Source of the DNA: Afipia sp.
Lineage (GTDB): Bacteria > Pseudomonadota > Alphaproteobacteria > Rhizobiales > Xanthobacteraceae
Length of the DNA stretch: 64,000 nt
Assembly (NCBI GenBank): GCA_024508675.1
Contig: JANINQ010000021.1
Coordinates: 310,001 to 374,000 of the forward strand
Reading direction: 5' to 3'
Position 1 is the first letter of the stretch. Each line of letters starts with the position of its first letter. Below, piece after piece: positions 35,911 to 43,944 of this stretch. The notes below the pieces were generated by a model that saw only the letters and a program-made list of their open reading frames with translations, was not told where the DNA came from and did no database searches. The position numbers and the translations under genes are program-made.

Positions 35911-36066
35911 TGGCCGTCTCGCAAGGTTGGTCGCATGCGACTGGGAAGGGGTTCGATCAAATCCGTAAAAATCTTCGCGATTTCCCGAATTGTCCGGTTT
36001 GGCGGACCGCAAAATGCCCCTGAATCATGAACAAGGGCAAGTCGCCCGGCCCCGTATTGCTGATAA

Positions 36067-36080
36067 GGTAATAATTTACC
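36067..36080. promoter_or_regulatory. GGTAA-taat-TTACC dyad between divergent genes
   Basis: A 14-bp dyad, ggtaa (36067-36071) and ttacc (36076-36080), lies in an AT-richer patch of the region between the ECF sigma gene and the diguanylate cyclase gene. It is placed to act on either promoter. Nothing else identifies a binding protein. Confidence 0.3.
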
Positions 36081-36219
36081 AAAATCCAACCATGTCCGCC
36101 AATCGCGGTCCAGCGGACACCGGCCCGGCGCAATCAGGTCCCGCCACCCCGCCAATGATACCAAACCTAAAGGCTTTGCCGCCTACAGTTCCGCATTGCA
36201 TTCCCTCAACGGCGAGTTC

Positions 36220-37380
36220 ATGCGCGGCGCAACGTCATCGGCCCCAGTATCCCTTCTAGGCCGCTTTAACTGGAAGCATTCGGCCCTCGAGGGTGAATTG
36301 CCGCCGGAAATTCTCGTGCGCCGTGCAAGGCAGCGGCGGCAGCTGCTCGACATGACCGGCGTCAGCTACATGATCGATGCCGCCATCCTGCTGATCTACG
36401 CCTATGCCGGAGCCACCAGTTTCGCCACCGCGCCCGCCTACGCCGCCTGCGGGCTGCTGTCCGTGGCGATCTACATCGCCATCTCCGAAGCGAAAGTGAA
36501 CGACCGCTTCCGGGATCATTACTTCATCCTGCAGCAGACCAGCATCAGCCTGGCGATCATGCTGACGTTCATCTACATCGCACCGGAAGTCGGCGGACTG
36601 TTCCTCTGCTCGATTTTTCTCGTCTATACATTCGGCGCGCTGCGCTCCTCGCCCCGCCAGACCATCATCGGATGGACCATGGCCGCCATCGGCCTGACGG
36701 TGCTGTTTCTTCTGACCGACAAACCCATCGGCATGCCGACCGGGACGCCGCTGGAGCGCTTTGCGACCCTGCTGGTTTTCATCCTGGTGCTCGGCCGCGG
36801 GATGATCGTCGGACTGTTCAGCAGTTCGCTGCACGAGTCGCTCTACAAGCGCGGCATCGAACTGAAGAAAGCGTACCAGCGGATCGAAGAACTCGCCGAG
36901 CTTGACGAACTGACCGGCTCGTTCAATCGCCGTTGCATCCTGCAGGCACTGGACGAGGAGATCATCCGTGCCCGGCGGACCAATGTCCCCTGCGCCATCG
37001 CCCTGATCGATCTCGACTGGTTCAAGCGGATCAACGACCGCTTTGGCCACCCCGCCGGCGACGAAGCACTGCGGGCTTTTGCGATCACCGTGTTCGCCAA
37101 CATCCGCAGCATCGACAAACTCGGCCGCTATGGCGGCGAGGAATTCCTGCTGATCCTTCCGGAAACATCGGACAGCGCTGCGTCGCGCGCTGTCGATCGT
37201 CTTCGCGGAATTGTCGCTTCGCTGGACTGGAGTGCGATTTCCCAGGACATGAGCGTCACGATGTCCGCAGGGCTGGCCATGCTCCGGCCAGACGATACCG
37301 CTGACAGCATTCTCGCGCGTGCCGACAAGCTTCTTTATCAAGCCAAGGATTTAGGACGAAACCGGGTTGTCTCGGCCTAG
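36220..37380 (+). CDS. Membrane-bound diguanylate cyclase (GGDEF)
   Basis: A protein of 386 residues. About six membrane helices lie between residues 45 and 210. A short coiled segment (ELKKAYQRIEELAELDELTG) leads into the GGDEF domain. The active-site motif is GGEEF at 305-309, preceded by RSID five residues before it, an RxxD inhibitory site for c-di-GMP. So it should make c-di-GMP from two GTP and be product-inhibited. The helical N-terminus is a sensor of unknown signal. The ATG at 36220 follows GGCGAG; a TTG at 36196 is also in frame. The stop is 60 bp before a DUF2336 gene on the same strand. Confidence 0.9.
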   Translation: MRGATSSAPVSLLGRFNWKHSALEGELPPEILVRRARQRRQLLDMTGVSYMIDAAILLIYAYAGATSFATAPAYAACGLLSVAIYIAISEAKVNDRFRDHYFILQQTSISLAIMLTFIYIAPEVGGLFLCSIFLVYTFGALRSSPRQTIIGWTMAAIGLTVLFLLTDKPIGMPTGTPLERFATLLVFILVLGRGMIVGLFSSSLHESLYKRGIELKKAYQRIEELAELDELTGSFNRRCILQALDEEIIRARRTNVPCAIALIDLDWFKRINDRFGHPAGDEALRAFAITVFANIRSIDKLGRYGGEEFLLILPETSDSAASRAVDRLRGIVASLDWSAISQDMSVTMSAGLAMLRPDDTADSILARADKLLYQAKDLGRNRVVSA

Positions 37381-37391
37381 TTCGAATTTTC

Positions 37392-37413
37392 GTCAGCCAA
37401 GAATCTGGCTGAC
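37392..37413. repeat. GTCAGCC / GGCTGAC hairpin between cyclase and DUF2336 genes
   Basis: gtcagcc (37392-37398) and ggctgac (37407-37413) form a seven-pair stem with an eight-base loop, 11 bp after the cyclase stop and 27 bp before the next ATG. No T run follows, so it is not a standard terminator; it may moderate read-through or protect the 3' end of the mRNA. Confidence 0.4.
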
Positions 37414-37439
37414 ACTTCCAGCTTTCAGGACAGAAAGTC

Positions 37440-38543
37440 ATGAATTTGAGATCAACACCGCGGTCGGCCAATCTACTTGACGAACTGCAGAGCGCCCTCG
37501 CCCACGGCACCGTCGCACGCCGCGTCGAAACCCTGCGCCGGGTCACCGATCTCTTTCTGTATGGCGTGACCGACTATACCAACGAGCAGATCAACATCTT
37601 CGACGACGTGTTCCATTGTCTGATCGAAGAGATCGAGACATCAGCAAAATCGCTGCTTGCCAACCGGCTGGCGCCGGTCCCAAAAGCGCCGCCGCGGCTG
37701 ATCTATACGCTGGCTTTCGACGACGAAATCGAAGTCGCCGCCCCCGTGCTGTCGCAGTCGGAGCGGCTGAACGACGAGATGCTGATTGAAAACGCGCGCT
37801 GCAAAAGCCAGGGGCACCTGCTTGCGATTTCAAAGCGCAAGATTCTCAGCAACGCCGTCACCGATGTGCTTGTGGAGCGCGGCAATAACGAGGTCGTCGA
37901 AAGCGCGGTCAACAATCCCGGCGCCGAATTCTCCGATAATGGCTTCACCAAGCTCGTGTCGCGCGCCGAAGGCAATGACGAACTTGCAACGTGCCTCGGA
38001 AAGAGACGCGGGATTCCAAAGCCCCACTATCTCAAGTTGATTGCACGGGCATCCGACTCCGTGCGTGCGCGTCTTCAGGCTGCCAATCAGCATGAAGCAG
38101 ACGACATTTCAGCGGCGGTCGAACAGGCCGCGATCAATATCGGCGGCGAAGCAGGCCGCGAAAAGACCGGAAATGCCCAAGGGCTCGTCAAATCGCTCTT
38201 TGATGACGGACGCCTCGACGAGAGGCAGATCTCCGAATTCGCTGCCGCCGGACGCTTCGAGGAAACAAGCGCCGCCCTCGCGATCTGCACCAATGTTCCG
38301 ATCGCAACCGTCGAAACCATGATGATCGAATCGCGGTCGGAAGGCTTGATGGTCCTTGCCAAGGTTGCCGGACTGTCGTGGCAGTCTCTCAAACTGATTT
38401 TCGAACTGAGAGGCAAGACGTCAGAAGCCGAGAACTTCGACGATCACAAATCGAGCTATGACATGCTGCGACCCTCGACGGCCCAGCAAGTCCTCCGCTT
38501 CTACCGGATGCGGCAAGACGCGGCTCAGATCGAATCCGCCTGA
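37440..38543 (+). CDS. DUF2336 domain-containing protein (second copy)
   Basis: A soluble, helix-rich protein of 367 residues. It has the DUF2336 features: RVTDLFLYGVTDYTNEQINI near residue 35, ARCKSQGHLLAISKRK near 120, NNPGAEFSDNGFTKLVSRAE near 160, and a C-terminal TNVPIATVETMMIES and AGLSWQSLKLIFELR. These recurring helical pairs look like HEAT-type repeats and suggest a protein-binding scaffold. It lies 60 bp after a diguanylate cyclase on the same strand, so the two are likely co-expressed. Its relation to the first copy at 3412 is at family level only. Confidence 0.8.
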   Translation: MNLRSTPRSANLLDELQSALAHGTVARRVETLRRVTDLFLYGVTDYTNEQINIFDDVFHCLIEEIETSAKSLLANRLAPVPKAPPRLIYTLAFDDEIEVAAPVLSQSERLNDEMLIENARCKSQGHLLAISKRKILSNAVTDVLVERGNNEVVESAVNNPGAEFSDNGFTKLVSRAEGNDELATCLGKRRGIPKPHYLKLIARASDSVRARLQAANQHEADDISAAVEQAAINIGGEAGREKTGNAQGLVKSLFDDGRLDERQISEFAAAGRFEETSAALAICTNVPIATVETMMIESRSEGLMVLAKVAGLSWQSLKLIFELRGKTSEAENFDDHKSSYDMLRPSTAQQVLRFYRMRQDAAQIESA

Positions 38544-38559
38544 GGCGATCCGCAATCGC

Positions 38560-39201
38560 CTAGAATTTCAGGACGCGCGATCCGGCAAAGGCTCCAATCG
38601 CCGCAACGATCACAGCCGCAAGCGAGTACCACGTCGCCACAAACATCGGCGAATCGTCGGTGCAATGCGCGGCATAAAGCGTTGCCGCCAGCCCGGCGGA
38701 CAGCAATCCGGCAAACGCACCGGCCACGGCCGGCCGGGACGGAGCACCACGGCGCAGCGCGAACAACGCAGCGGCAAGCAGCGGCAGCGAGAGCAGCGGA
38801 ATAGCAACCAGACAAAGTCTCGAGTTGGAGCCGATTATCCGCACAGGCATCGGCGCACGGTGGGGCATCATGGTCATTTCGCCGACCATGCCGATGCCGA
38901 GCAATCCTAACGGAACCGCCAGCAGCCAGGCCCAGCGTCCGAGCGAAGCTTCAGGGCGCGACAGATGCAGGCTGACGACAATGGCAATCGCGGCCAGTGC
39001 CATCGTCACAATGAACTTCAGATCAAAGAGCGGGTTGCGCATGGCCGTCATCACGTCGGGACGCACGCCCAAACCTGCAAGAAACATCAATGTCGATACA
39101 GGCACCGCGAGAACCAGCGCGGCAAGCAGCAGATGACCGACAGAACGCTCATGCGTTTCGTTGTCGGCTGCCAGTGTGCGGATCAGATCGTTGGTATCCA
39201 T
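38560..39201 (-). CDS. NrsF/OsrA-type membrane anti-sigma factor (DUF1109)
   Basis: A protein of 213 residues with six membrane helices and a short cytoplasmic N-terminus (MDTNDLIRTLAADNETHERS). Cys130 (SRLCLVA) and Cys180 (AAHCTDDSPMF) lie 50 residues apart. This spacing equals that of the cysteine pairs needed for signal sensing in Caulobacter NrsF and in Bradyrhizobium OsrA, the anti-sigma factor of EcfF. Those proteins release their sigma factor on oxidative, chromate or cadmium stress. ATG at 39201 follows GGAAAGAG; a GTG at 39207 overlaps the sigma stop. Confidence 0.88.
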   Translation of the reverse strand: MDTNDLIRTLAADNETHERSVGHLLLAALVLAVPVSTLMFLAGLGVRPDVMTAMRNPLFDLKFIVTMALAAIAIVVSLHLSRPEASLGRWAWLLAVPLGLLGIGMVGEMTMMPHRAPMPVRIIGSNSRLCLVAIPLLSLPLLAAALFALRRGAPSRPAVAGAFAGLLSAGLAATLYAAHCTDDSPMFVATWYSLAAVIVAAIGAFAGSRVLKF

Positions 39202-39203
39202 GG

Positions 39204-39749
39204 TCACTCTTTCCGCAATTTGCTCGCAAGACCGGTCAGGCCCCGGTGCAGCGCGACGCGAACCGCACCTTCCGTCATTGAAAGCTTCGCCGCCGTTTCC
39301 TTGATCGACGCGCTGTCGACCGCAATCGATTGCAGCACGTCTCGCTGCCGCTGCGGCAGGCCATTCAGATGAGCGGTCACTTCGCTGGCCGGTAAAGTCT
39401 CCTCGGCCGGCGCATCGGCCAGGGTTTCCGAGAAGTCGTCGATATTCACAAACACCCGCCGCCCACGCCGGCGCAGGGCATCAATCAGCTTGTTGCGGGC
39501 GATTGCGAACAGCCACGGCGCGAACGGAGCGTTCGGGTCCCACGTATGCCGCTTCAAATGCACCGCTAACAAAATGTCCTGCACGATGTCCTCGGATTGG
39601 TCGACCGGCTGACCGGCGCGCGCCAGACCACGACGTGCGCCCGCTCTCAGGACCGGCGTCACGCCCTTGAGAAGGCGATGGTACGCGGCATTGTCGCCGG
39701 CATTGGCCGATCGCATCAGATCGGTCCATTCGTCTTCACGTCCGCGCAC
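39204..39749 (-). CDS. ECF sigma factor of the SigF/EcfF type
   Basis: A protein of 181 residues with sigma region 2 (SEDIVQDILLAVHLKRHTWD, PFAPWLFAIARNKLIDALRR) and region 4 (LPQRQRDVLQSIAVDSASIK, MTEGAVRVALHRGLTGLASK). Pairing with a DUF1109 anti-sigma gene identifies it as SigF/EcfF-like, a factor for the envelope oxidative stress response. The start is a GTG at 39749, because AGGAG lies five bases before it; the in-frame TTG at 39764 would fall at the expected transcription start. Downstream targets outside this operon are not evident in the window. Confidence 0.88.
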   Translation of the reverse strand: MRGREDEWTDLMRSANAGDNAAYHRLLKGVTPVLRAGARRGLARAGQPVDQSEDIVQDILLAVHLKRHTWDPNAPFAPWLFAIARNKLIDALRRRGRRVFVNIDDFSETLADAPAEETLPASEVTAHLNGLPQRQRDVLQSIAVDSASIKETAAKLSMTEGAVRVALHRGLTGLASKLRKE

Positions 39750-39769
39750 GCGCGCTCCTATCAAGGCAA

Positions 39770-39794
39770 TTCGCTCCTGTTCCTAAGGTGTTAC
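39770..39794 (-). promoter_or_regulatory. Candidate SigF/EcfF-type promoter (GTAAC-N16-CGAA)
   Basis: On the minus strand GTAACA (39794-39789) and CGAA (39773-39770) are spaced as GTAAC-N16-CGAA. This is close to the SigF promoter reported for Caulobacter. Transcription would begin around 39763, 14 bases before the proposed GTG start. It suggests that the sigma factor controls its own operon. A Caulobacter-type site would read GTAACC-N16, one base longer than here, so this is a near match. Confidence 0.5.
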
Positions 39795-39983
39795 GGGCAA
39801 AAATTGCAATCACGCAATCGTGAACAGGGGTCCTGACCCCGCCCGTGGTTTCCGCCGCTGGCTGCCAGTCCGAGCCTTTTTTAGGGCAAAAGATCACAAG
39901 ATTCCCTTTTTCTGCCGTCCTGTGGCCATTCCGCACCGGTCTTTTCTTCGTTGCTGGTGACTCTGGCAAAAGGGGAAATTGCC

Positions 39984-40685
39984 ATGCGGATTAGGAATGC
40001 AGGATTGGCCGCGCTGGTCGCTGCGGCCGGAATCTGGATGAGCTTTTCAGGCGACCCCGTGATGGCCGCCAAATCGACAGCCAAGTCTGCGACCAAGTCG
40101 GCAAAGGCCGCGAAGGCGACCTCGGCCAATCGGCCGGTCGCCCTTTCAAAATTCAAAAAGCAACGCGTAACGGCAAAGAAATCCAGGTCTGCGCGGTACG
40201 CCAGGAAGTCCGGATCGAAAGTCGCATCGAAGACTATCGAGGCTCCGGAAACATGGGACGATAAACCAGCGCGCAGCGAGACCAAGGCCGCAGTTCCTCA
40301 GAGCAAGACAGAATTGCCCGCATCGGTCGCCAATGCCCGCGCCCAGGCGCTGGCAGACGATGAAGCACGCAACTACGCGGCTCTCGACAGCACCGACGTC
40401 GTGAACGGGATGAAACTCGCATCCGCGGATCAGGCGAACGGCAGCAACACCATTCCGGACAACAATACAGCCGTTGCGCAGGAGGCCACGCCTCCCGCAG
40501 CGTCGCCGCCGCCGACATCTGCCCCCGGGAAGATCCTGCGGCCGATGCCATCGGGTGACAGGCCTGTGGCGAAGGTAGCCGATGACAGCGATCCCTGGAG
40601 CAAGACGTCGCTGATTGGAAAAATTTTCATCGCTTTCGGCAGCCTGCTGACGCTGGCCTCGGCAGCCCGCTTGTTGATTGCTTGA
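39984..40685 (+). CDS. Exported lysine-rich protein with C-terminal membrane helix, unknown
   Basis: A protein of 233 residues. A signal sequence ([20 protein letters not shown]) is followed by a strongly lysine/alanine-rich basic region ([20 protein letters not shown]). A Pro/Ala-rich acidic linker comes next, then a C-terminal hydrophobic segment ([20 protein letters not shown]). AGGGGAAATTGCC before the ATG at 39984 is a good ribosome site. The basic low-complexity part is likely disordered and could bind nucleic acid or anionic polymer. I recognise no family. It is divergent from the sigma factor operon. Confidence 0.6.
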   Translation: MRIRNAGLAALVAAAGIWMSFSGDPVMAAKSTAKSATKSAKAAKATSANRPVALSKFKKQRVTAKKSRSARYARKSGSKVASKTIEAPETWDDKPARSETKAAVPQSKTELPASVANARAQALADDEARNYAALDSTDVVNGMKLASADQANGSNTIPDNNTAVAQEATPPAASPPPTSAPGKILRPMPSGDRPVAKVADDSDPWSKTSLIGKIFIAFGSLLTLASAARLLIA

Positions 40686-40710
40686 CGCAAACGCCATCTG
40701 CGTCAGACGC

Positions 40711-40746
40711 AAACGCCGGTCCGGGCCCCGCGAACCGGCGTTTTTT
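40711..40746 (+). terminator. Rho-independent terminator
   Basis: aaacgccggt (40711-40720) pairs with accggcgttt (40734-40743) around a GC-rich loop, and the stem runs into tttttt (40741-40746). It ends transcription of the lysine-rich protein gene, 26 bases after its stop. Confidence 0.8.
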
Positions 40747-40863
40747 CATGCGCGATATAGATATATCTCAGGACAGGCGGCCTTGCAGAGTGGCGTGCCG
40801 GAAGGCAAATTGCCGCCAACCGCGCGGCACGCGCTGATTTCCACATCCTTCAAGGGGCGAAAC

Positions 40864-41643
40864 ATGTCGGCATTCGAACACATCATCGTTGAGACCAAGG
40901 GCGGGGTCGGTATCGTGCAGATCAACCGGCCGAAGATGCTCAATGCGCTCTCCTTTGGTGTCTTCAAGGAAATCGCGACCGCGATCGATCAGCTCGAGGC
41001 CAACAATGCCGTCGGCTGCATCGTCGTGACCGGCAACGAGAAGGCGTTCGCCGCCGGTGCCGACATCAAGGAAATGCAGCCGAAGAAATTCATCGACATG
41101 TTCAGCGAGGACTTCCTCGACATCGGCGGTGACCGCGTTGCGACCTGCAAGAAGCCGACGATTGCCGCTGTCAGCGGCTACGCCCTCGGCGGAGGCTGCG
41201 AACTCGCCATGATGTGCGACATCATCATTGCATCCGATACCGCGAAATTCGGACAACCGGAAATCACACTCGGCACCATTCCGGGTCTCGGCGGCACCCA
41301 GCGCCTCACCCGCGCTGTCGGCAAATCCAAGGCGATGGACCTGTGCCTCACCGGCCGCATGATGGACGCGGCGGAAGCGGAACGCTCCGGCCTCGTCAGC
41401 CGCATCTTCCCGGCGGACAAGCTGATGGAAGAAGTTCTCGCCATCGCCGACAAGATCGCCAGCATGTCGCAACCGGCTGTGGCCATGGCCAAAAGCGCCG
41501 TCAATCGCGCACTCGAAACCCCGCTTGCCGAGGGCATGAATGTCGAGGGCGACCTGTTCCACGCAACCTTCGCGCTGGAAGATCGTTCCGAAGGCATGGC
41601 CGCGTTCATCGAGAAGCGGAAGCCGAACTTCAAGCACCGCTAG
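40864..41643 (+). CDS. Enoyl-CoA hydratase
   Basis: A crotonase-fold protein of 259 residues. The oxyanion-hole segments are [11 protein letters not shown] and [20 protein letters not shown]. The two catalytic glutamates of mitochondrial-type hydratase are expected in CELAMMCD and [20 protein letters not shown], and both are present. It hydrates trans-2-enoyl-CoA, probably short-chain, in beta-oxidation. AAGGGGCGAA before the ATG at 40864 sets the start. The stop codon TAG at 41641-41643 lies inside the 5' arm of a long palindromic element. Confidence 0.92.
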   Translation: MSAFEHIIVETKGGVGIVQINRPKMLNALSFGVFKEIATAIDQLEANNAVGCIVVTGNEKAFAAGADIKEMQPKKFIDMFSEDFLDIGGDRVATCKKPTIAAVSGYALGGGCELAMMCDIIIASDTAKFGQPEITLGTIPGLGGTQRLTRAVGKSKAMDLCLTGRMMDAAEAERSGLVSRIFPADKLMEEVLAIADKIASMSQPAVAMAKSAVNRALETPLAEGMNVEGDLFHATFALEDRSEGMAAFIEKRKPNFKHR

Positions 41644-41714
41644 TGTCCCGTATCCGGCGTTTTTTTGTTTGGCGGCACACTCCGTGCAAACGCCGGATAC
41701 GAAGGAACACTAGC
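41639..41714. repeat. Long palindromic element A (CTAG-ended)
   Basis: The left arm begins gctagtgtcc-cgtatcc (41639 on) and the right arm ends ggatacgaaggaacactagc (to 41714). Over about 24 bases they pair almost fully, with a three-base bulge where one arm reads ccttcg. The inner part is T-rich (ttttttgttt) with a small gcac/gtgc hairpin. It can act as a terminator for the hydratase gene. The outer end (ctagtg.tccttcg) is shared with the adjacent element B, so the two belong to one repeat family. Confidence 0.65.
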
Positions 41715-41725
41715 AAATTATAATT

Positions 41726-41800
41726 CTAGTGATCCTTCGGTTCTAACATTCGTAAAATGCCTGCGATAAGTGCGTACGAATGTCAGAACCGGATCACTAG
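41726..41800. repeat. Long palindromic element B (CTAG-ended)
   Basis: The left arm ctagtgatcc-ttc-ggttct-a-acattcgta pairs with the right arm tacgaatgt-c-agaacc-ggatcactag. It gives 25 pairs with one mismatch and one three-base bulge, around a loop of about 21 bases. The element holds the stop codon of the convergent acetyl-CoA hydrolase-family gene (TAG on the minus strand at 41799-41797). Together with element A it fills the whole space between the two convergent genes. Confidence 0.65.
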
Positions 41801-43650
41801 GTCTTGCTGCTCCGCGCCAGCGCAGCAATCAGCAAGGCACGATAGAGCCGGTCGGCAAGAGATGCCGGCCGATCCAGTTGCATTCGTGCAAGACAGGCTG
41901 CCAGTTCAGCGGAATGACGGGCACTGCGGCCTTCCCACGCCAGCCCAAGCAAAGCGAGGTGGCTCGCGGTCGCCTCCTTTAAAATCTGAAGCGCCGGAAT
42001 CAGGCGTTGCTCGACGTCTGTGAAGTCGCTGCCAAATGGAAATGCGGGCAGCAATCCCGCCTCGCGCGACGGCTTCAACGCAGCGGAGACACGATCCGGG
42101 AGATTTTCGCGATGCGCCGCCGGAATTTCGTGGTTCTTCGGCAGCTTGCCCGCATCCTTGGCCTGCCGCATCAGTTCGGCCTGGAACCGCGAATCCGCAA
42201 CATTCAGCATCGCGGCAATTACATCGGCGTCAGACTTGCCGCGCAGATCGGCAACGCCATACTCGGTGACGATCACATCGCGCAGATGACGCGGAATGGT
42301 CGTATGCCCGTAGGACCAGCGGATGTTCGATGCAGCGGATTTACCGGAACCGCGCGTCGACTCCAGCGTCAGGATTGAACGCGCACCTTCCAACGCAAAG
42401 GCCTGCGCGACGAAGTTATACTGGCCACCGACGCCGCTGACGACTTGTCCGTTATCGAGACCGTCGGAGACGACAGCACCCATCAGCGTCGTCATCATGG
42501 CGTTGTTGACAAAGCGCGCGTCGACGCGCGCCTGCCGCTTGGCATCCTCATCGCCGTAAAGCTGATTGGTGAATGACACCGGCACCATCTGGATGCGCGC
42601 GAGATGTTCAGGCGCCATTTCCCGCAAGGCGCGATAAAACGAATTCGGCCCGAGAAAGAACGCCGCGTGCAGCAACGCGCCATCCACCTGGCGCTTCAGC
42701 ACGCCTGCATCGATCAGCGCAATAAACGCCTCGAAGAACATTTCGCTGACGCCATAAAGACCCTTCGCAAAGGGCTCGATCTCCTTTGGCGGCTGCGCCG
42801 GTGCAAGCCGCGACATGACCTCGCGATAAGCCACGTTGTCGCGATGACGGACAATGAGGCTTTGCGCCAAGGCATCGCCCACCTGCCCGATGCCAATCTG
42901 CAAGGTGCCGCCGTCGCGCACCAGTCCGGCCGAGTGAAGCCCGATGGCGTATTTCGTATCGGAGACAGGCTCCGATGGCGGAGCAAACAGCGGGAAGTCG
43001 GTTTCGGGGCTGTCGAGCACCGCGTGAAACTGATCGCCGGGCAGATCACCCTGCCCCGGCATGAACGGAAGTTCGGAGTTCACCTGCGCCACGATCTTGA
43101 AGGCGATGCGGCCATCCGCACGCGCACGCATCAGGTCAAGCGTCGTATCGGTGTTGCTGCTCAGGCTATAGCGGGACTCGCCATTCACGACACGCTTGGC
43201 CACCAGTTGCGCGATCACATTGACGCCGCGAGTCAGCAGATATGACGACGCATGGGTGTAGTTGGCGGAAATGTATTGCTGCTGCGCGTAACCGTTGCCG
43301 AGCCACTTGCCCGCCAGGAAGAAGAATTCAACAACCTCGATATTCGGCGGCAGGGCCTTCGCATGGAGCGCCCTGGCGTATTCAAGGTCGGGATAGCCGC
43401 CGAACAGCCGGTCGATCACGGGAGCGATAAACCGTCGCTCAAGATCGGCCCTGGGTGCCGGCTTCTCCAGCGTCAGGGCGGTAAAGATCGTGAGATGGAT
43501 CGAGCGGTCGCTCGCCGCACGCCGGTAAAGGGCATTGATGATGTGATTGGCCTTGCCGAGGCCCAGCGGGAGGCCCACGACCAGCCGGGGTCCAACGTCG
43601 CGGATGATGTCGTCGGCGATAGCGTCCGGGTCCGAGAAAATTCTTGGCAT
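41797..43650 (-). CDS. Acetyl-CoA hydrolase/transferase family protein
   Basis: A protein of 617 residues, longer than class I CoA-transferases of about 500 residues. The C-terminal domain has the AcCoA hydrolase/transferase pattern: DGLDNGQVVSGVGGQYNFVA, then LTLESTRGSGKSAASNIRWS and VIVTEYGVADLRGKSDADVI. The N-terminal domain (from about 30) has VVGLPLGLGKANHIINALYR. The catalytic function could be acyl-CoA hydrolysis or transfer between acetate/succinate and CoA; the substrate is not known. GAGG before the ATG at 43650 sets the start; an upstream frame to 43815 looks non-coding. Its stop is provided by palindromic element B. Confidence 0.82.
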   Translation of the reverse strand: MPRIFSDPDAIADDIIRDVGPRLVVGLPLGLGKANHIINALYRRAASDRSIHLTIFTALTLEKPAPRADLERRFIAPVIDRLFGGYPDLEYARALHAKALPPNIEVVEFFFLAGKWLGNGYAQQQYISANYTHASSYLLTRGVNVIAQLVAKRVVNGESRYSLSSNTDTTLDLMRARADGRIAFKIVAQVNSELPFMPGQGDLPGDQFHAVLDSPETDFPLFAPPSEPVSDTKYAIGLHSAGLVRDGGTLQIGIGQVGDALAQSLIVRHRDNVAYREVMSRLAPAQPPKEIEPFAKGLYGVSEMFFEAFIALIDAGVLKRQVDGALLHAAFFLGPNSFYRALREMAPEHLARIQMVPVSFTNQLYGDEDAKRQARVDARFVNNAMMTTLMGAVVSDGLDNGQVVSGVGGQYNFVAQAFALEGARSILTLESTRGSGKSAASNIRWSYGHTTIPRHLRDVIVTEYGVADLRGKSDADVIAAMLNVADSRFQAELMRQAKDAGKLPKNHEIPAAHRENLPDRVSAALKPSREAGLLPAFPFGSDFTDVEQRLIPALQILKEATASHLALLGLAWEGRSARHSAELAACLARMQLDRPASLADRLYRALLIAALARSSKT

Positions 43651-43944
43651 CGGACCTCGTTCATCCTCTGCACCGGCCCCACCGGAGATCTGCCTCAAAA
43701 GACGGCGCAGGTCGCCTTCAACAAGCTGACCGGAACCCGTAACTTCGACTATAGGCCCTTGATCGGTCAAGGAAATACGGGTGCTTGGGTCACAAACCCG
43801 TGCACATTGCCACACTCGCCGTTTTTCTGTGGCTGACGATTTGCCCGGGCCGCAACAGAGCCCTAAACAGTGTACGAATGAAGCATGCCGGTTCTGGATT
43901 GATGCAATCCGCCGTGGCTGTGATTTGGATTGTTGCGGGAAAAC
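43651..43944. other. Divergent intergenic region
   Basis: These 294 bases lie between the starts of the acetyl-CoA hydrolase-family gene and the tolC-like gene. Short in-frame stretches are present but none has a ribosome site or recognisable product. It presumably holds two promoters. Confidence 0.4.
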
